From NCBI RefSeq assembly GCF_004803895.1, contig NZ_CP021978.1, positions 7,874,001 through 7,938,000 of the forward strand: a DNA stretch of 64,000 nt, written 5' to 3'. Each line of letters starts with the position of its first letter. The first letter of the stretch is position 1. Below are positions 8,227 through 17,122 of this stretch, in pieces. This DNA is from Streptomyces hawaiiensis (GTDB lineage: Bacteria; Actinomycetota; Actinomycetes; Streptomycetales; Streptomycetaceae). The position numbers were made by a program, and so were the translations under genes. The notes beneath the pieces are model-generated. The model had not been told where the DNA came from, did no database searches, and was given only the letters and a program-made list of their open reading frames with translations.

Positions 8227-11200
8227 GCCCCCGCCGCCCCATGAGCGCCGGAGTAGCCGCAGCCAAGGCCCAGGCCGCCGACGGCCGCCGGCAGCACCAG
8301 GAGTGGCTCGACCTCACCGAGGTCTCCGGCCCCTTCCTGACCATGCCCGTCCTCCTGCGCGCCTGGCCCCAGCTCGACGCCCTGGAGGAGGACGAGCGCG
8401 CCCGCCTCCGCGCCCGCCACGCCGACTGGCAGACGGACACGACGGCGGGCCGCGACGAGTGGGTGGCCTACGTGCTCGGCCGCCTGCTGTGCTGGGACGA
8501 CGCGTTGGCGTTCCGCCAGGGCGACTCCGAGCACCACGGCCTCGACCGCCTCACCCTGCGCGTCGCGGAGCACAACACTGAGGTGCGGCCCGACTTCGCG
8601 CTGGTCGAACCGGACACGGACCTCGCGGTCGAACCGGACGCGGAGTCCGCCGCCAAGCGCGTACGCCTGCTCGGCATGACGGTCCCGTCCGGCACGGCGC
8701 CCACGGCCCGCGTCGGCGGTGGCGGCGACTGGTCCGCGGCCCCCGCCGACCGCCTGGCCCGCCTCCTGCGCCACCACGGCGTACCGCTCGGCCTGGTCAC
8801 CGACGGCCGCTGGTGGTGCCTGGTCTGGGCCCCGCTCGGCGGCGTCACGACCACGGCCGTCTTCGACTCCATCGGCTGGAACGAGCGGGCCGAGCGCAAC
8901 GTCGTCCGCGCGTTCGTGTCCCTGCTGCGCCGCCGCCGATTCTTCGAGTACGACGACGCCGAGACGCTGGTCGGCCTGCTGAAGGCGAGCGTCGCGGCGG
9001 GCGAGGACGTCACCGAGGCGCTGGGCGTCCAGGTCCGCCAGGCCGTCGAACTCCTCGTGGACGCCATAGGGCGCGCCGATGTGCGGGCGGTCGAGCACGG
9101 GGCGCCGGGCCTGCACGCGTCCGGTGTCAGCGCGGGTGAGGTCTACCGCGGCGCGGTCGCGGTCATGATGCGCGTCGTCTTCCTGCTGTTCGCGGAGGAG
9201 CGGGGTCTGCTCCCGGCGGACAACGAGGTGTACGCCCGCTCCTACTCCGCCCGCTTCCTGCGCGACGAGCTGAAGGCGCGGGCGGACGAGGAGGGCGAGA
9301 CGTCGCTGGAGCACACGACGTCCGCGTGGCACCGCCTGATCGCCCTCTTCCACGCCGTACATGGGGGAGTGGACCACCCGGGTTCGGGCTTCCACCTCCC
9401 GGCCTACGACGGCTCGATCTTCGACCCCGACAAGTACCCGTGGCTGGAGCGCACCACCCCGCTCCTCCCCATCGACGACCGCACGGTCCTGCACATGCTC
9501 CAGGCGGTCCAGGAGGTCCGCGTCGGCAAGGGCAAGGACCGCGAGGTCCGCACGCTCAGCTTCCGCGCGCTGGACGTCGAGCAGATCGGTTACGTGTACG
9601 AGGGTCTGCTGTCCTTCGACGGGCGCCGGGCGACTGAGCACATGGTGGGGCTGATCGGCCCCGAGGGCCTGGAACACGAGGTCACCCTGCGGGAGTTGGA
9701 GGCGCTGGCGGCGAAGGCCGGCGGTTCCGTGAAGACCCTCGCCACGTCCATCCACGAGAAGTGGAAGGACCCGAAGCCCCCGGCGACGGCTGGCCAGTTG
9801 GAGAAGAAGCTCGCCCCGCTGGGCACGGAGGACGCGGCGGAGGCCCGGCGCCGGCTGAACGCGGTGACGAAGGACCCGGCGCTGACGGAGCGGCTGCTGC
9901 CGTTCGTCGGCATCCTCCGTGACGACCTGCGGGGCCTGCCGACGGTCATCCCGAACGGCGCGCTGTACGTCACGGAGTCCTCCCTGAGGAAGAACACGGG
10001 CACGCACTACACGCCCCGCTTCCTGGCGGAGGAGGTCGTGCTGCACGCGCTGGAGCCGCTGGTGTACGAGCCCGGCCCGCTCCAGACGGCGGATACGGGG
10101 GAGTGGCGCCTGAAGTCGGCGGACCAGATCCTCGACCTGAAGGTCGCGGACATCGCGATGGGCTCGGCGGCGTTCCTGGTCGCGGCCTGCCGTTACCTGG
10201 GTGACCGCCTGATCGAGGCGTGGGAGTCCGAGGGCCGCGCGGACGCGATGGCGTACCGGGCGGGCCGGGCCGTGGACGCCCTGACGGCGGCGGACGCGGA
10301 GCAGGACCCGGTGGTCGTCGAGGCGCGACGCCAGATCATCGAGCACTGCCTGTACGGCGTCGACATCAACCCGATGGCCGTGGAGATGGCCAAGCTGTCG
10401 CTGTGGCTGGTGTCGATGGACCCGGGGCGGCCGTTCACGTTCCTGGACGACCGGTTGGTGGCGGGCGACTCGCTGCTGGGCGTGCACGACATGGAGCAGA
10501 TCCAGTCGGTGCACATGAAGCCAGACCAGCAGACCGACATCCTGGCCGAGCAGGCCCGGCAGCTGGTGGACCAGCTGACGCGGGAGCGGTTGGCCATCAC
10601 AGCCATCAAGGGCGTGGACTTGCCGGCGCTCCAGGAGAAGCGGGAGCGGCTGGAGGAGGTCAACCGGCATTCGCGGCGACTGCGGTTGGTGGGGGACCTC
10701 ATCGCGGGGGCCGCGCTGGCTACTTGTGCTTCGGGGCGGGTGCCTTGGTACGAGGAGGAGGGCGGGGAGCGGGTGCGGGATCTGTTCCCGCGCGCTGCGT
10801 GGATCGTGCAGCGGATCATGGAGGACGGGGTTGAGGACGACTCCGAGGTGGTGCGGGCGGCCCGGGCTACGGCGGAGGAGTGGCTGGGGGCGGAGCTGCC
10901 GGAGGGGGCCTTGGAGCGGCGGCCGGTGCATTGGCCGTTGGTGTTTCCGGAGGTGTTTTCGCGCGGGGGCGGGTTCGACGCGATTGTGGGTAACCCGCCG
11001 TTCTTGGGTGGCCAGAAACTCACTGGCGCAATGGGTGACGCATACCGGGAGTACATGGTCGACTACCTGGCGGGCGGCAAGCGAGGGAGTGCCGACCTGG
11101 TAGCGTATTTCGAACTGCGGGCGCATGAGCTGCTGAACGGAAGCGGGCAGACGGGACTCATCGCCACCAATACCCTGGCCCAGGGAGACACACGTGAGGT

Positions 11201-12545
11201 TGGGCTCGACCAGCTTGACCTTGCTGGGGTGGTGATCCGGCGGGCAATCAAGAGTGCTCCGTGGCCGTCAAGTTCAGCAGTGCTGGAGTACTGCGCGGTG
11301 TGGACTAGTGGAGCGGTGATTGCTGATAACGCGACGTGCGTGTTGGGGAAGTCCGTTGCACCTAAGGGAATCTCAACCTCGCTAACTCCGGCTACGCGGG
11401 AACGATTTTGGGGTGAGCCTCTTTTGAGTAATGGAGGCCTTTGCTTTCAGGGCTCAATCGTTCTTGGGCTTGGGTTCACTATGCCCGAGAGTGAAGCCCA
11501 TGCTTGGATTGAGCAGGATCAACGTTATGGAGAAATCCTGTTCCCCTATCTCAACGGTCAAGATGTGAACGGTCATCCGGAGCATGGAACAGTGCGATGG
11601 GTGATTAACTTTCACGACTGGTCGGAGAGTCGCGCAGGGGAGTATGCGTTGGCTTACGGCAAGGTTCTGCGTGACGTGAAACCAGAACGGTTGAAAGTTA
11701 AGTTTAGCAAGTCGGCACGTGAGCAGTGGTGGCTTTACGAACGAAGGCGACCGGAGTTGTATCAGCGGCTCGCGGTGAATGAGCGTTGCATCGTCATGAC
11801 GCGACACACTCATACGGTAATGCCGGTAATGGTTCCTACGGGCCCAGTGTTCAGCGAGGCCACGGTTGTCTTTGCTTCCAATAGCTATGAGCTCTTGGCT
11901 TTGCTGAGTAGTGCTCCTCACTATTGGTGGGCAATCGATCGCGCCTCCACTATGAAAGGTGACCTTCGCTATACTCCAACTGACGTTTTTGAGACCCTTG
12001 CGCGCCCTCCGTTCACCTCTCGTCTTCGTGTTGCTGGGATCCATCTCGACGCCTATCGTCGCGAATTGATGAGATCGCGCAATGTTGGCCTCACTGAGAT
12101 TTACAACTTGTTTCATAGAAGCGACTGTCAGGACGGGGATGTTGTCGAACTTCGCCAAATTCATAAAGAGGTCGACGTTGCCGCCATCGAGGCGTACGGC
12201 TGGCATGACCTACTGGACAACGATGGGGAGACAGCACCCGTTCATCCGACCCACGAGACCTACCCGCTCGACCACAGCTTCCACGAGACCGACCAAGGCA
12301 CCCGTTACACCATCGGCCTCCTCGCCCGAACCGAGATCATCGACCGCTTGCGCCAGCTGAACCACCAGGCATACGCCGACGAGGTTCACCTCGGCTTGCA
12401 TAAGGGCGTGACGGAGAAGAAGGCGAGGGAGAAGTATCCCGACCTGCCCCCGCCGTCGCCCGAGGCCATTCGGAAGCGAAAGGAGCAGCTTGCCGCGCGA
12501 GGTGGGTCGGATTTCGGAGAGGGCGCTGAGGGCGCCCTGTTCTGA
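8223..12545 (+). CDS. drmMI: DISARM N6-adenine methyltransferase DrmMI (Eco57I type)
   Basis: This 1440-residue protein resembles large Eco57I/BREX-PglX-class methylases. SAM motif I is DIAMGSAAF (643-651) and catalytic motif IV is NPPF (924-927, within FDAIVGNPPFLGG). The N-terminal 500 residues form an accessory domain. The C-terminal recognition region (about residues 1000-1330, bases 11,230-12,200) changes sharply in base composition: bases 12,061-12,120 are 25/60 G+C, against roughly 70% on both sides, with normal high-GC sequence resuming after about 12,220. This suggests a swapped specificity module. The start is the ATG overlapping the drmD stop. In DISARM, DrmMI marks host DNA as self. 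The gene ends at a strong shared terminator. Confidence 0.92.
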   Translation: MSPRRPMSAGVAAAKAQAADGRRQHQEWLDLTEVSGPFLTMPVLLRAWPQLDALEEDERARLRARHADWQTDTTAGRDEWVAYVLGRLLCWDDALAFRQGDSEHHGLDRLTLRVAEHNTEVRPDFALVEPDTDLAVEPDAESAAKRVRLLGMTVPSGTAPTARVGGGGDWSAAPADRLARLLRHHGVPLGLVTDGRWWCLVWAPLGGVTTTAVFDSIGWNERAERNVVRAFVSLLRRRRFFEYDDAETLVGLLKASVAAGEDVTEALGVQVRQAVELLVDAIGRADVRAVEHGAPGLHASGVSAGEVYRGAVAVMMRVVFLLFAEERGLLPADNEVYARSYSARFLRDELKARADEEGETSLEHTTSAWHRLIALFHAVHGGVDHPGSGFHLPAYDGSIFDPDKYPWLERTTPLLPIDDRTVLHMLQAVQEVRVGKGKDREVRTLSFRALDVEQIGYVYEGLLSFDGRRATEHMVGLIGPEGLEHEVTLRELEALAAKAGGSVKTLATSIHEKWKDPKPPATAGQLEKKLAPLGTEDAAEARRRLNAVTKDPALTERLLPFVGILRDDLRGLPTVIPNGALYVTESSLRKNTGTHYTPRFLAEEVVLHALEPLVYEPGPLQTADTGEWRLKSADQILDLKVADIAMGSAAFLVAACRYLGDRLIEAWESEGRADAMAYRAGRAVDALTAADAEQDPVVVEARRQIIEHCLYGVDINPMAVEMAKLSLWLVSMDPGRPFTFLDDRLVAGDSLLGVHDMEQIQSVHMKPDQQTDILAEQARQLVDQLTRERLAITAIKGVDLPALQEKRERLEEVNRHSRRLRLVGDLIAGAALATCASGRVPWYEEEGGERVRDLFPRAAWIVQRIMEDGVEDDSEVVRAARATAEEWLGAELPEGALERRPVHWPLVFPEVFSRGGGFDAIVGNPPFLGGQKLTGAMGDAYREYMVDYLAGGKRGSADLVAYFELRAHELLNGSGQTGLIATNTLAQGDTREVGLDQLDLAGVVIRRAIKSAPWPSSSAVLEYCAVWTSGAVIADNATCVLGKSVAPKGISTSLTPATRERFWGEPLLSNGGLCFQGSIVLGLGFTMPESEAHAWIEQDQRYGEILFPYLNGQDVNGHPEHGTVRWVINFHDWSESRAGEYALAYGKVLRDVKPERLKVKFSKSAREQWWLYERRRPELYQRLAVNERCIVMTRHTHTVMPVMVPTGPVFSEATVVFASNSYELLALLSSAPHYWWAIDRASTMKGDLRYTPTDVFETLARPPFTSRLRVAGIHLDAYRRELMRSRNVGLTEIYNLFHRSDCQDGDVVELRQIHKEVDVAAIEAYGWHDLLDNDGETAPVHPTHETYPLDHSFHETDQGTRYTIGLLARTEIIDRLRQLNHQAYADEVHLGLHKGVTEKKAREKYPDLPPPSPEAIRKRKEQLAARGGSDFGEGAEGALF

Positions 12546-12557
12546 GCCGTCGGCATG

Positions 12558-12606
12558 ACAACGGGCTCGCTCACGTCACCCCAAGTGACGTGAGCGAGCC
12601 CGTTGT
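12558..12606. terminator. Perfect 22-bp hairpin between convergent genes
   Basis: The left arm (12558-12579) begins ACAACGGGCTCG and the right arm (12585-12606) is its exact reverse complement, with a 5-base CCCAA loop. It lies 13 bp after the drmMI stop and 25 bp before the end of the convergent DUF397 gene, so it should terminate transcription from both sides. There is no U-tract, as is usual in Streptomyces. Confidence 0.85.
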
Positions 12607-12630
12607 TCCGCTCAGAAGCCGTACTCGGCC

Positions 12631-12837
12631 CTACTCCACCGCGAGCGCCACGAACGCCGCCCACTCGCCCCGGCCGATCCGCAGCATCGGCCCGCCACCC
12701 ACAACCTTCGAGTCCCGTACGTACACGGCGCCCATGCCGGCGGCCACCTCCACGCAGTCGCCGCCGTCCGATCCGCTGTAGCTGCTCTTGAACCAGTGCA
12801 GCCCGTCCACGTGCTCGGCCATCCGCTCCACGCTCAT
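12631..12837 (-). CDS. DUF397 small protein of the WhiJ-type cluster
   Basis: This 68-residue protein shows the DUF397 signature WFKSSYSGSDGGDCVEVA and a closing GEWAAFV. In Streptomyces such proteins are encoded beside WhiJ-like XRE regulators and are thought to act as their partners or antagonists in developmental control. Its start overlaps the stop of the upstream XRE gene in an ATGA, so the two are translationally coupled. Confidence 0.9.
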   Translation of the reverse strand: MSVERMAEHVDGLHWFKSSYSGSDGGDCVEVAAGMGAVYVRDSKVVGGGPMLRIGRGEWAAFVALAVE

Positions 12838-13718
12838 GTCTCTCCAACCATCCGTTCGATGAGTCGCGCAGACTCCTCGACGTTCAAGGCCTGCGATCGC
12901 AGCTTGCCATACCGCAAGGCGAAGGCACTGACCTCGGCGGGCTCTGAGACGATGCACCCAACGCCTTGGGACTCGAAGTACCCAAGTTGCTTGTGCTCGT
13001 GCGTCTCCACCACCACAAACGGGCCGTTCTTGCCCGGGTGGAAGCCCCGCCGAACGGGCATGACTTGGACTTCCACGTTCCGCAACGCGGCCACCTCCAG
13101 TACCCGTTGCCACTGTGCACGCATCACCTCCGGGCTGCCCACCGGATCGCGCAATGCCTCCTCGCTGATGATGAAGGACAACTCGGCGAGCGGCACTCGC
13201 GTGAGCAGCTTCTGCCGACTCAGTCGCGCTTCCGTGTGCTGGTCGATGATCTCCTCGCTGAGCGGCGGACAGTGCCCGGCGAACACCGCCCTCGCATACG
13301 CCTCCGTCTGCAACAGCCCGGGTACCAGCAGCGGATCGTACGAGAAGCGGCTCACCGCCTCCGCCTCGAAGAGCGCGAAGTTCCTCAAGAACCTCGGCAA
13401 CTTCGCCCGATCCACCTCTCCCTGGAGTGCCTCCAAAACCCCGCCAGCCTCCAGCGCCCGCTCCGCCGCCGCCGTGAACGCGACCTTCGCCGGCCGCCGC
13501 CCCTGCTCGACTGAGGCCACCTGCTCCAGGGAGTAGCCGATCGCGTCCCCGAGTTGCTGCTGGTTCAGCCCGGCCCGCTTGCGCAGGTACTGCAACAGCA
13601 CCCCGTACGCCGACCACTCGCCCGGCACATCGGGCCCCTCGTCCTTCGTCTTCGCGCCCCGCCTCGTCCGCGTGTCCCGTACGTCCCGTACCGTCCTCAC
13701 AGTCCCACGCCCTTCCAT
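12834..13718 (-). CDS. WhiJ-like XRE-family transcriptional regulator (Scr1-type)
   Basis: This protein of about 294 residues has an N-terminal helix-turn-helix (LRKRAGLNQQQLGDAIGYSLEQVASVEQGRR) followed by the C-terminal domain usual in this Streptomyces family (FEAEAVSRFSYDPLLVPGLLQTEAYARA, later VEVQVMPVRRGFHPGKNGPFVVVE). The ATG at 13718 is preceded by a GGAG-type site; a GTG at 13697 is an alternative. With DUF397 and the divergent ATP-binding gene it forms the familiar WhiJ/AbaA-like trio. It is the only stand-alone DNA-binding regulator in the island and so is one candidate for binding the recurrent element, with no direct evidence. Confidence 0.88.
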   Translation of the reverse strand: MEGRGTVRTVRDVRDTRTRRGAKTKDEGPDVPGEWSAYGVLLQYLRKRAGLNQQQLGDAIGYSLEQVASVEQGRRPAKVAFTAAAERALEAGGVLEALQGEVDRAKLPRFLRNFALFEAEAVSRFSYDPLLVPGLLQTEAYARAVFAGHCPPLSEEIIDQHTEARLSRQKLLTRVPLAELSFIISEEALRDPVGSPEVMRAQWQRVLEVAALRNVEVQVMPVRRGFHPGKNGPFVVVETHEHKQLGYFESQGVGCIVSEPAEVSAFALRYGKLRSQALNVEESARLIERMVGET

Positions 13719-13926
13719 CCTGCTCCGCGCCCCGCCCACGGCCGCGCTCGCCACCGGTCCATGTCCAACGCGACGCGCGGCGACCGGGACACGCGCCGGA
13801 CCCGTACAACGCCCGTACAAGCCCCGTACAACCAACCCCGCAGCACGCCGCCCACTCCGTACGACAAGGACGACGTACGGCCGTCGTACCTGGTCAGCAG
13901 GCCGTCCACCCCACCACGCTGGCACT

Positions 13927-14388
13927 GTGACCCACCATCAGCTCACCGACGAGGCAAAGCCGCCTCACGCTCCCACCCGCCAACTGACCCTGCGCTTCAG
14001 CGGCACCAGACGCGGCGCCCGCCTCGCCCGCCGGCTCGCCGTCCAGCAGCTCACCGAGTGGACGGGCCTCTCGTACGACTCCGACCCGGCCCGCGCCGTC
14101 GCCCTCGTCACCGCCGAGCTGGCGTCGAACGCGGTCCGCCACGGCAGCCTCCCCGGTCGGGACTTCCGCCTGACGCTGCTGCTCCTGCCCCACGGCTTCC
14201 GAATCGAGGTGACGGACACTCGCCCCGAGCGCCTCCCGCCGCCCGTGCCCTCGCAGCCCGCCGACGGGACCTCAGGCCGCGGACTGCTTCTCGTCCAGGC
14301 GTACGCGGACCGGTGGGGATACATGGTTCGCGACACGTACACGAAGATGGTCTGGGTGGAGGTGCAGCTCCGCACTACGGCCTCATGA
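13927..14388 (+). CDS. ATP-binding protein, RsbW-like anti-sigma/histidine-kinase fold
   Basis: This 153-residue protein has an HATPase domain with an N-box (ELASNAVRHG) and a G-box (GRGLLLVQAYADRWG). It lacks a histidine phosphotransfer domain, as in RsbW/SpoIIAB-type proteins and the AbaA-cluster ATPases. The GTG at 13927 is the first in-frame start after the divergent XRE promoter region. It probably works with the XRE/DUF397 pair; its target is unknown. Confidence 0.85.
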   Translation: MTHHQLTDEAKPPHAPTRQLTLRFSGTRRGARLARRLAVQQLTEWTGLSYDSDPARAVALVTAELASNAVRHGSLPGRDFRLTLLLLPHGFRIEVTDTRPERLPPPVPSQPADGTSGRGLLLVQAYADRWGYMVRDTYTKMVWVEVQLRTTAS

Positions 14389-14450
14389 CGCCTACCCCTC
14401 GTCGGGGAAAGGCCCAGCGAAAGCCGCCGCACCACCGACGAAGCAGACCC

Positions 14451-14819
14451 TCAGTGATCGGCGTAGTGTTCCGCCAGCTTCTCGATCTCCCGGGTCCACA
14501 GCAATACGTCGTCGCCCGGCCGCTTGTACGGTGCCCGCCGGGCCAGCTTGAAGAACCCACCGGACGGCCAGCCACTGTCCTTCAGCACCACGAGTGCCGA
14601 CAGCAGGGGCAGCGATCCGTCCGGGCTTTCCCTGACCGAGGCGTCCTCCAACAGGTAAGGCATAGGGCCCTCGTGGGCGGGGACGTGATGACCGAGTCGT
14701 GCCAGTTCGCTGCTCAGATCACCGTACGGAATAGGCGCCGCGCCCTGACGTGCCCGCGAACGCAGGATCTCGATCACGGCGTCCAGCGCCTGCTCGTACT
14801 CAAGAGTGCCCTTCTGCAT
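14451..14819 (-). CDS. Small protein of unknown function next to element copy c
   Basis: This 122-residue soluble protein was not recognised. Visible features are an N-terminal helix (LEYEQALDAVIEILRSRAR), then PIPYGDLSSELARLG, a leucine-rich strand pattern (LPLLSALVVL) and GWPSGGFFKLARRAPYK. It has no signal peptide or membrane segment. It lies convergent with the ATP-binding gene. Upstream, about 95 bp from its start, is a copy of the TGTGAACWRAG element, oriented with AGTTCACA in its direction of transcription. That arrangement, shared with the ParB-like and uvrD genes, makes it a likely member of the island regulon. Confidence 0.65.
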   Translation of the reverse strand: MQKGTLEYEQALDAVIEILRSRARQGAAPIPYGDLSSELARLGHHVPAHEGPMPYLLEDASVRESPDGSLPLLSALVVLKDSGWPSGGFFKLARRAPYKRPGDDVLLWTREIEKLAEHYADH

Positions 14820-15336
14820 GTGCCCCTCCCGACCTCGGATTCCGACGACTGTCGAACCTATGCCACCGATGGTGGGAGCGCTGTTCGAACGCGCTTATTG
14901 AACATGCTTGGCCTTGTGAACTGAGTGCATGGGTCCCATACTGATGGCGATCAACCGCCGCCCGCCCTCTCGGCGGGCAGGCGCGCATGGCCGGGGGAAT
15001 GCGTGAACAGGTGGGCGCGGCCAGGCAGCGTGTGCGCTTCCAGTTCCGCAGCGTTGGCACCGGTGGTCGGGCGCCACGACGCAGCAGACCAGGAAGACTG
15101 GGTCGTGCCCGAGTTGCTGCCAGCCCGACGACGGGCCGGCTCGAACATGCCCCGAACCATGAGGAACTGGTGTCTGCCCGGACGCCGACTCCACGTCGGC
15201 GCAAGGGAAGCACGCCCTGCCCTACCCGGGCCGGTGCCTCGCCCTCCCGTCATCGGAAGACCTCGGCCGTGCCCGGCGATCGCCGCACGCACTTCCGACC
15301 ACCCACAACTGCGACAAGCGACTTCAGGAGCGGGCG
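14820..15336. other. 517-bp gene-poor gap between the small unknown gene and the 418-residue unknown gene
   Basis: No convincing gene was seen; open frames here overlap each other and lack family features. It contains element copy c near the left end, then a GC-rich hairpin (7-bp stem GCCCGCC/GGCGGGC around 14963-14982) that could end a short transcript from copy c. An AGGAG ribosome site (about 15326) precedes the next gene. Confidence 0.5.
14915..14929 (+). promoter_or_regulatory. Copy c of the TGTGAACWRAGNNNA element, with promoter-like flank
   Basis: The plus strand reads TGTGAACTGAGTGCA. TTGTGA (14914-14919) and CATACT (14937-14942) are 17 bp apart, a good -35/-10 geometry pointing right, toward the 418-residue gene starting 400 bp away. 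In the other direction the site precedes the small minus-strand gene. It shares an extended match with copy d (AGTGCATGG, then ATACTGA at the same spacing). Confidence 0.6.
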
Positions 15337-16593
15337 ATGGACAACGAGATCCAGCTGATCAGTGACGATGACGGACTGATGGTCATCGGGAACGCGGCGG
15401 ATGTCGACCGCTTCCTCATCTCGGAGGGGCTGTCGTCGTCGAAGGCTCTCGGACCGCAATGGCTCAAGTCCGTCTTCGGCGCAGGGGCCGCGGTCGCGCA
15501 GGCAGGTTCGGAGTTCGCCGCGGAATCCGGTAGCTGGGTAAAGCTGACTCCGAAGTCGGCACAGCTCGTCAAGAAGTACGGGCTGAGGGAAAGCGCGAAG
15601 ACCGGTTTCAGCACGGGCGTGGTGAAGGGGCAGAAGGGCCAGATCAGGGGATTCGTGGAGTTCGTGAAGGGACCCCGATCGTTTCTGACCAACCCGGCGA
15701 ATCTCGCCAATGCCGCGAAGCTCATGTCGCAGGTCGCGATGCAACAGAGCATGGACGAGATCACCGACTATCTCGCCGCGATCGACGCGAAGGTCGAGGA
15801 CGTGTTGCGCGCCCAGAAGGACACTGTGCTGTCCCGCATGATCGGAGTGGGCATCGTCATCGACGAGACCATGACCATCCGCGAGGCGAGGGGCAGGGTC
15901 GACGAGACCATGTGGTCGAAGGTGCAGGACGCGCCGACGGCGATCGCGGAGACCCAGGTGTACGCCTTGCGTCAACTCGACGCGGTCGCGGAAAAGATGG
16001 ATCGGCAGTCCAAGATCGGTGATCTCGCCGTGACGGTCAGGGAAGCCGAGTCCCCGGTTCGGGAGTGGCTCGCCGTTCTGGCTCGCTGCTTCCAACTGCA
16101 GGACGCGATCGCCGTGCTCGAACTCGACCGGGTGCTGGACGCGTCCCCGGAGGAATTGGACGGTCATCGCCTTGGACTGAAGGCTGCCCGGCAGGACCGG
16201 CAGGAACTCATCTCGCGGAGCACCGAGCGTCTGGTGGCGCGGATGGACGCGGTCGCCGGCACGGCCAACGCGAAGGTGCTGCTGCACCCGGCCAAGTCCC
16301 CGGCTGCGGTCCAGTCGAGCAACCAAGTCGCGATCGGCGTCCATGACTTCCACGAGAGGCTCGGGATCGAGTCCGGTCGCCGGTCGTCGGAGGCGAGACG
16401 ATGGGTGGACGCGGCCGCCGAGGTGAGGGACAAGGCGCTCGAGACAGGAGCGAAGGGCGTCGACGCCGCCAGAAGCCGCGGCAAGGTGACCCTCGACCGG
16501 GCCAGCTCGGCAAAGGAAAAAGTCGTCGGCGGGATCGCCGAGCGAGCGCGCCGTCGGCGTGGGAGCGAGGTGGAAGGGGACGGGCAAGGCTGA
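15337..16593 (+). CDS. Unknown protein with long helical regions
   Basis: This 418-residue protein was not recognised. The N-terminus is acidic (MDNEIQLISDDDGLMVIG), with a small hydrophobic alanine-rich stretch (SVFGAGAAVAQAG) around 47-58. The middle (about 120-310) is predicted helical and coiled-coil-like, and the C-terminus is strongly basic (ERARRRRGS). It has no clear signal peptide or full transmembrane helix. Its start has a good AGGAG site 6 bp upstream. The promoter-like element copy c lies about 400 bp upstream on the same strand, and copy d lies 320 bp downstream. A role in the island is suggested only by position. Confidence 0.75.
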   Translation: MDNEIQLISDDDGLMVIGNAADVDRFLISEGLSSSKALGPQWLKSVFGAGAAVAQAGSEFAAESGSWVKLTPKSAQLVKKYGLRESAKTGFSTGVVKGQKGQIRGFVEFVKGPRSFLTNPANLANAAKLMSQVAMQQSMDEITDYLAAIDAKVEDVLRAQKDTVLSRMIGVGIVIDETMTIREARGRVDETMWSKVQDAPTAIAETQVYALRQLDAVAEKMDRQSKIGDLAVTVREAESPVREWLAVLARCFQLQDAIAVLELDRVLDASPEELDGHRLGLKAARQDRQELISRSTERLVARMDAVAGTANAKVLLHPAKSPAAVQSSNQVAIGVHDFHERLGIESGRRSSEARRWVDAAAEVRDKALETGAKGVDAARSRGKVTLDRASSAKEKVVGGIAERARRRRGSEVEGDGQG

Positions 16594-17122
16594 GTGAGCG
16601 CCGAACGAGGCGAGTTGGCGGCACGTCCTCGGCAGTCCGTGAGTGCAGGACCGAGGTCAGCGCTGGCGGCTGAAAGCAGCAGCACCGGATCCGGCCTGTG
16701 CAGCGTATCGGATCACCGTAGGGGCGCTTCGATGAGTTCCGCCGCATCGTGGTCGTGTGTCGCCCGGCGCGGTCATCCAAGCACTTCCAGAAGAGGGCGC
16801 GACACGATCGCTGAGAGTGTGAGGGGCCCCCTGCCCTACCGCGCGAGCTCGTCGGTTGACTCGTTCCATGAACGAACCCGCCAGGTCGATGACCTAGATC
16901 CATGGATTCGTCTCTTGTGAACTAAGTGCATGGAGGTGATACTGACTTGCATGCGGCGTTCCCGCGCCCGGAGGCGTCCTCGCTCCGGGGAGGCAATGGA
17001 TGCCGGAGGGTGCCTTCGTGGGCGATTCCAGGGCGACGGGGGACTCGTCGGAGTCCACCTGGGCAGACGGGCAGCAGGTGACCCTCTGGTGACTTCCGCG
17101 TGCGACATGAGGGGGCGCAGAG
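16594..17122. other. 529-bp gene-poor gap carrying element copy d
   Basis: No gene could be supported. The gap holds a GTTC-CAT-GAAC inverted repeat (about 16863-16873), a perfect ATCCATGGAT palindrome (about 16898-16907) and then element copy d. The final 180 bp form a GC-rich leader to the CoiA/CCA-like gene, with an AGGGGG ribosome site about 9 bp before its ATG. Confidence 0.5.
16916..16930 (+). promoter_or_regulatory. Copy d of the TGTGAACWRAGNNNA element, with promoter-like flank
   Basis: The plus strand reads TGTGAACTAAGTGCA. TTGTGA (16915-16920) and GATACT (16938-16943) are 17 bp apart, giving a promoter-like pair about 180 bp upstream of the gene at 17123. No minus-strand gene lies on the other side, so here the rightward promoter reading is the only one with an obvious target. 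Confidence 0.6.

Noticed and set aside
14925..15365. Several overlapping frames in the gap before the 418-residue gene
   Set aside because: All three plus frames and the minus frames are open for similar lengths, with no ribosome site, domain or consistent third-position bias, so none is called a gene.
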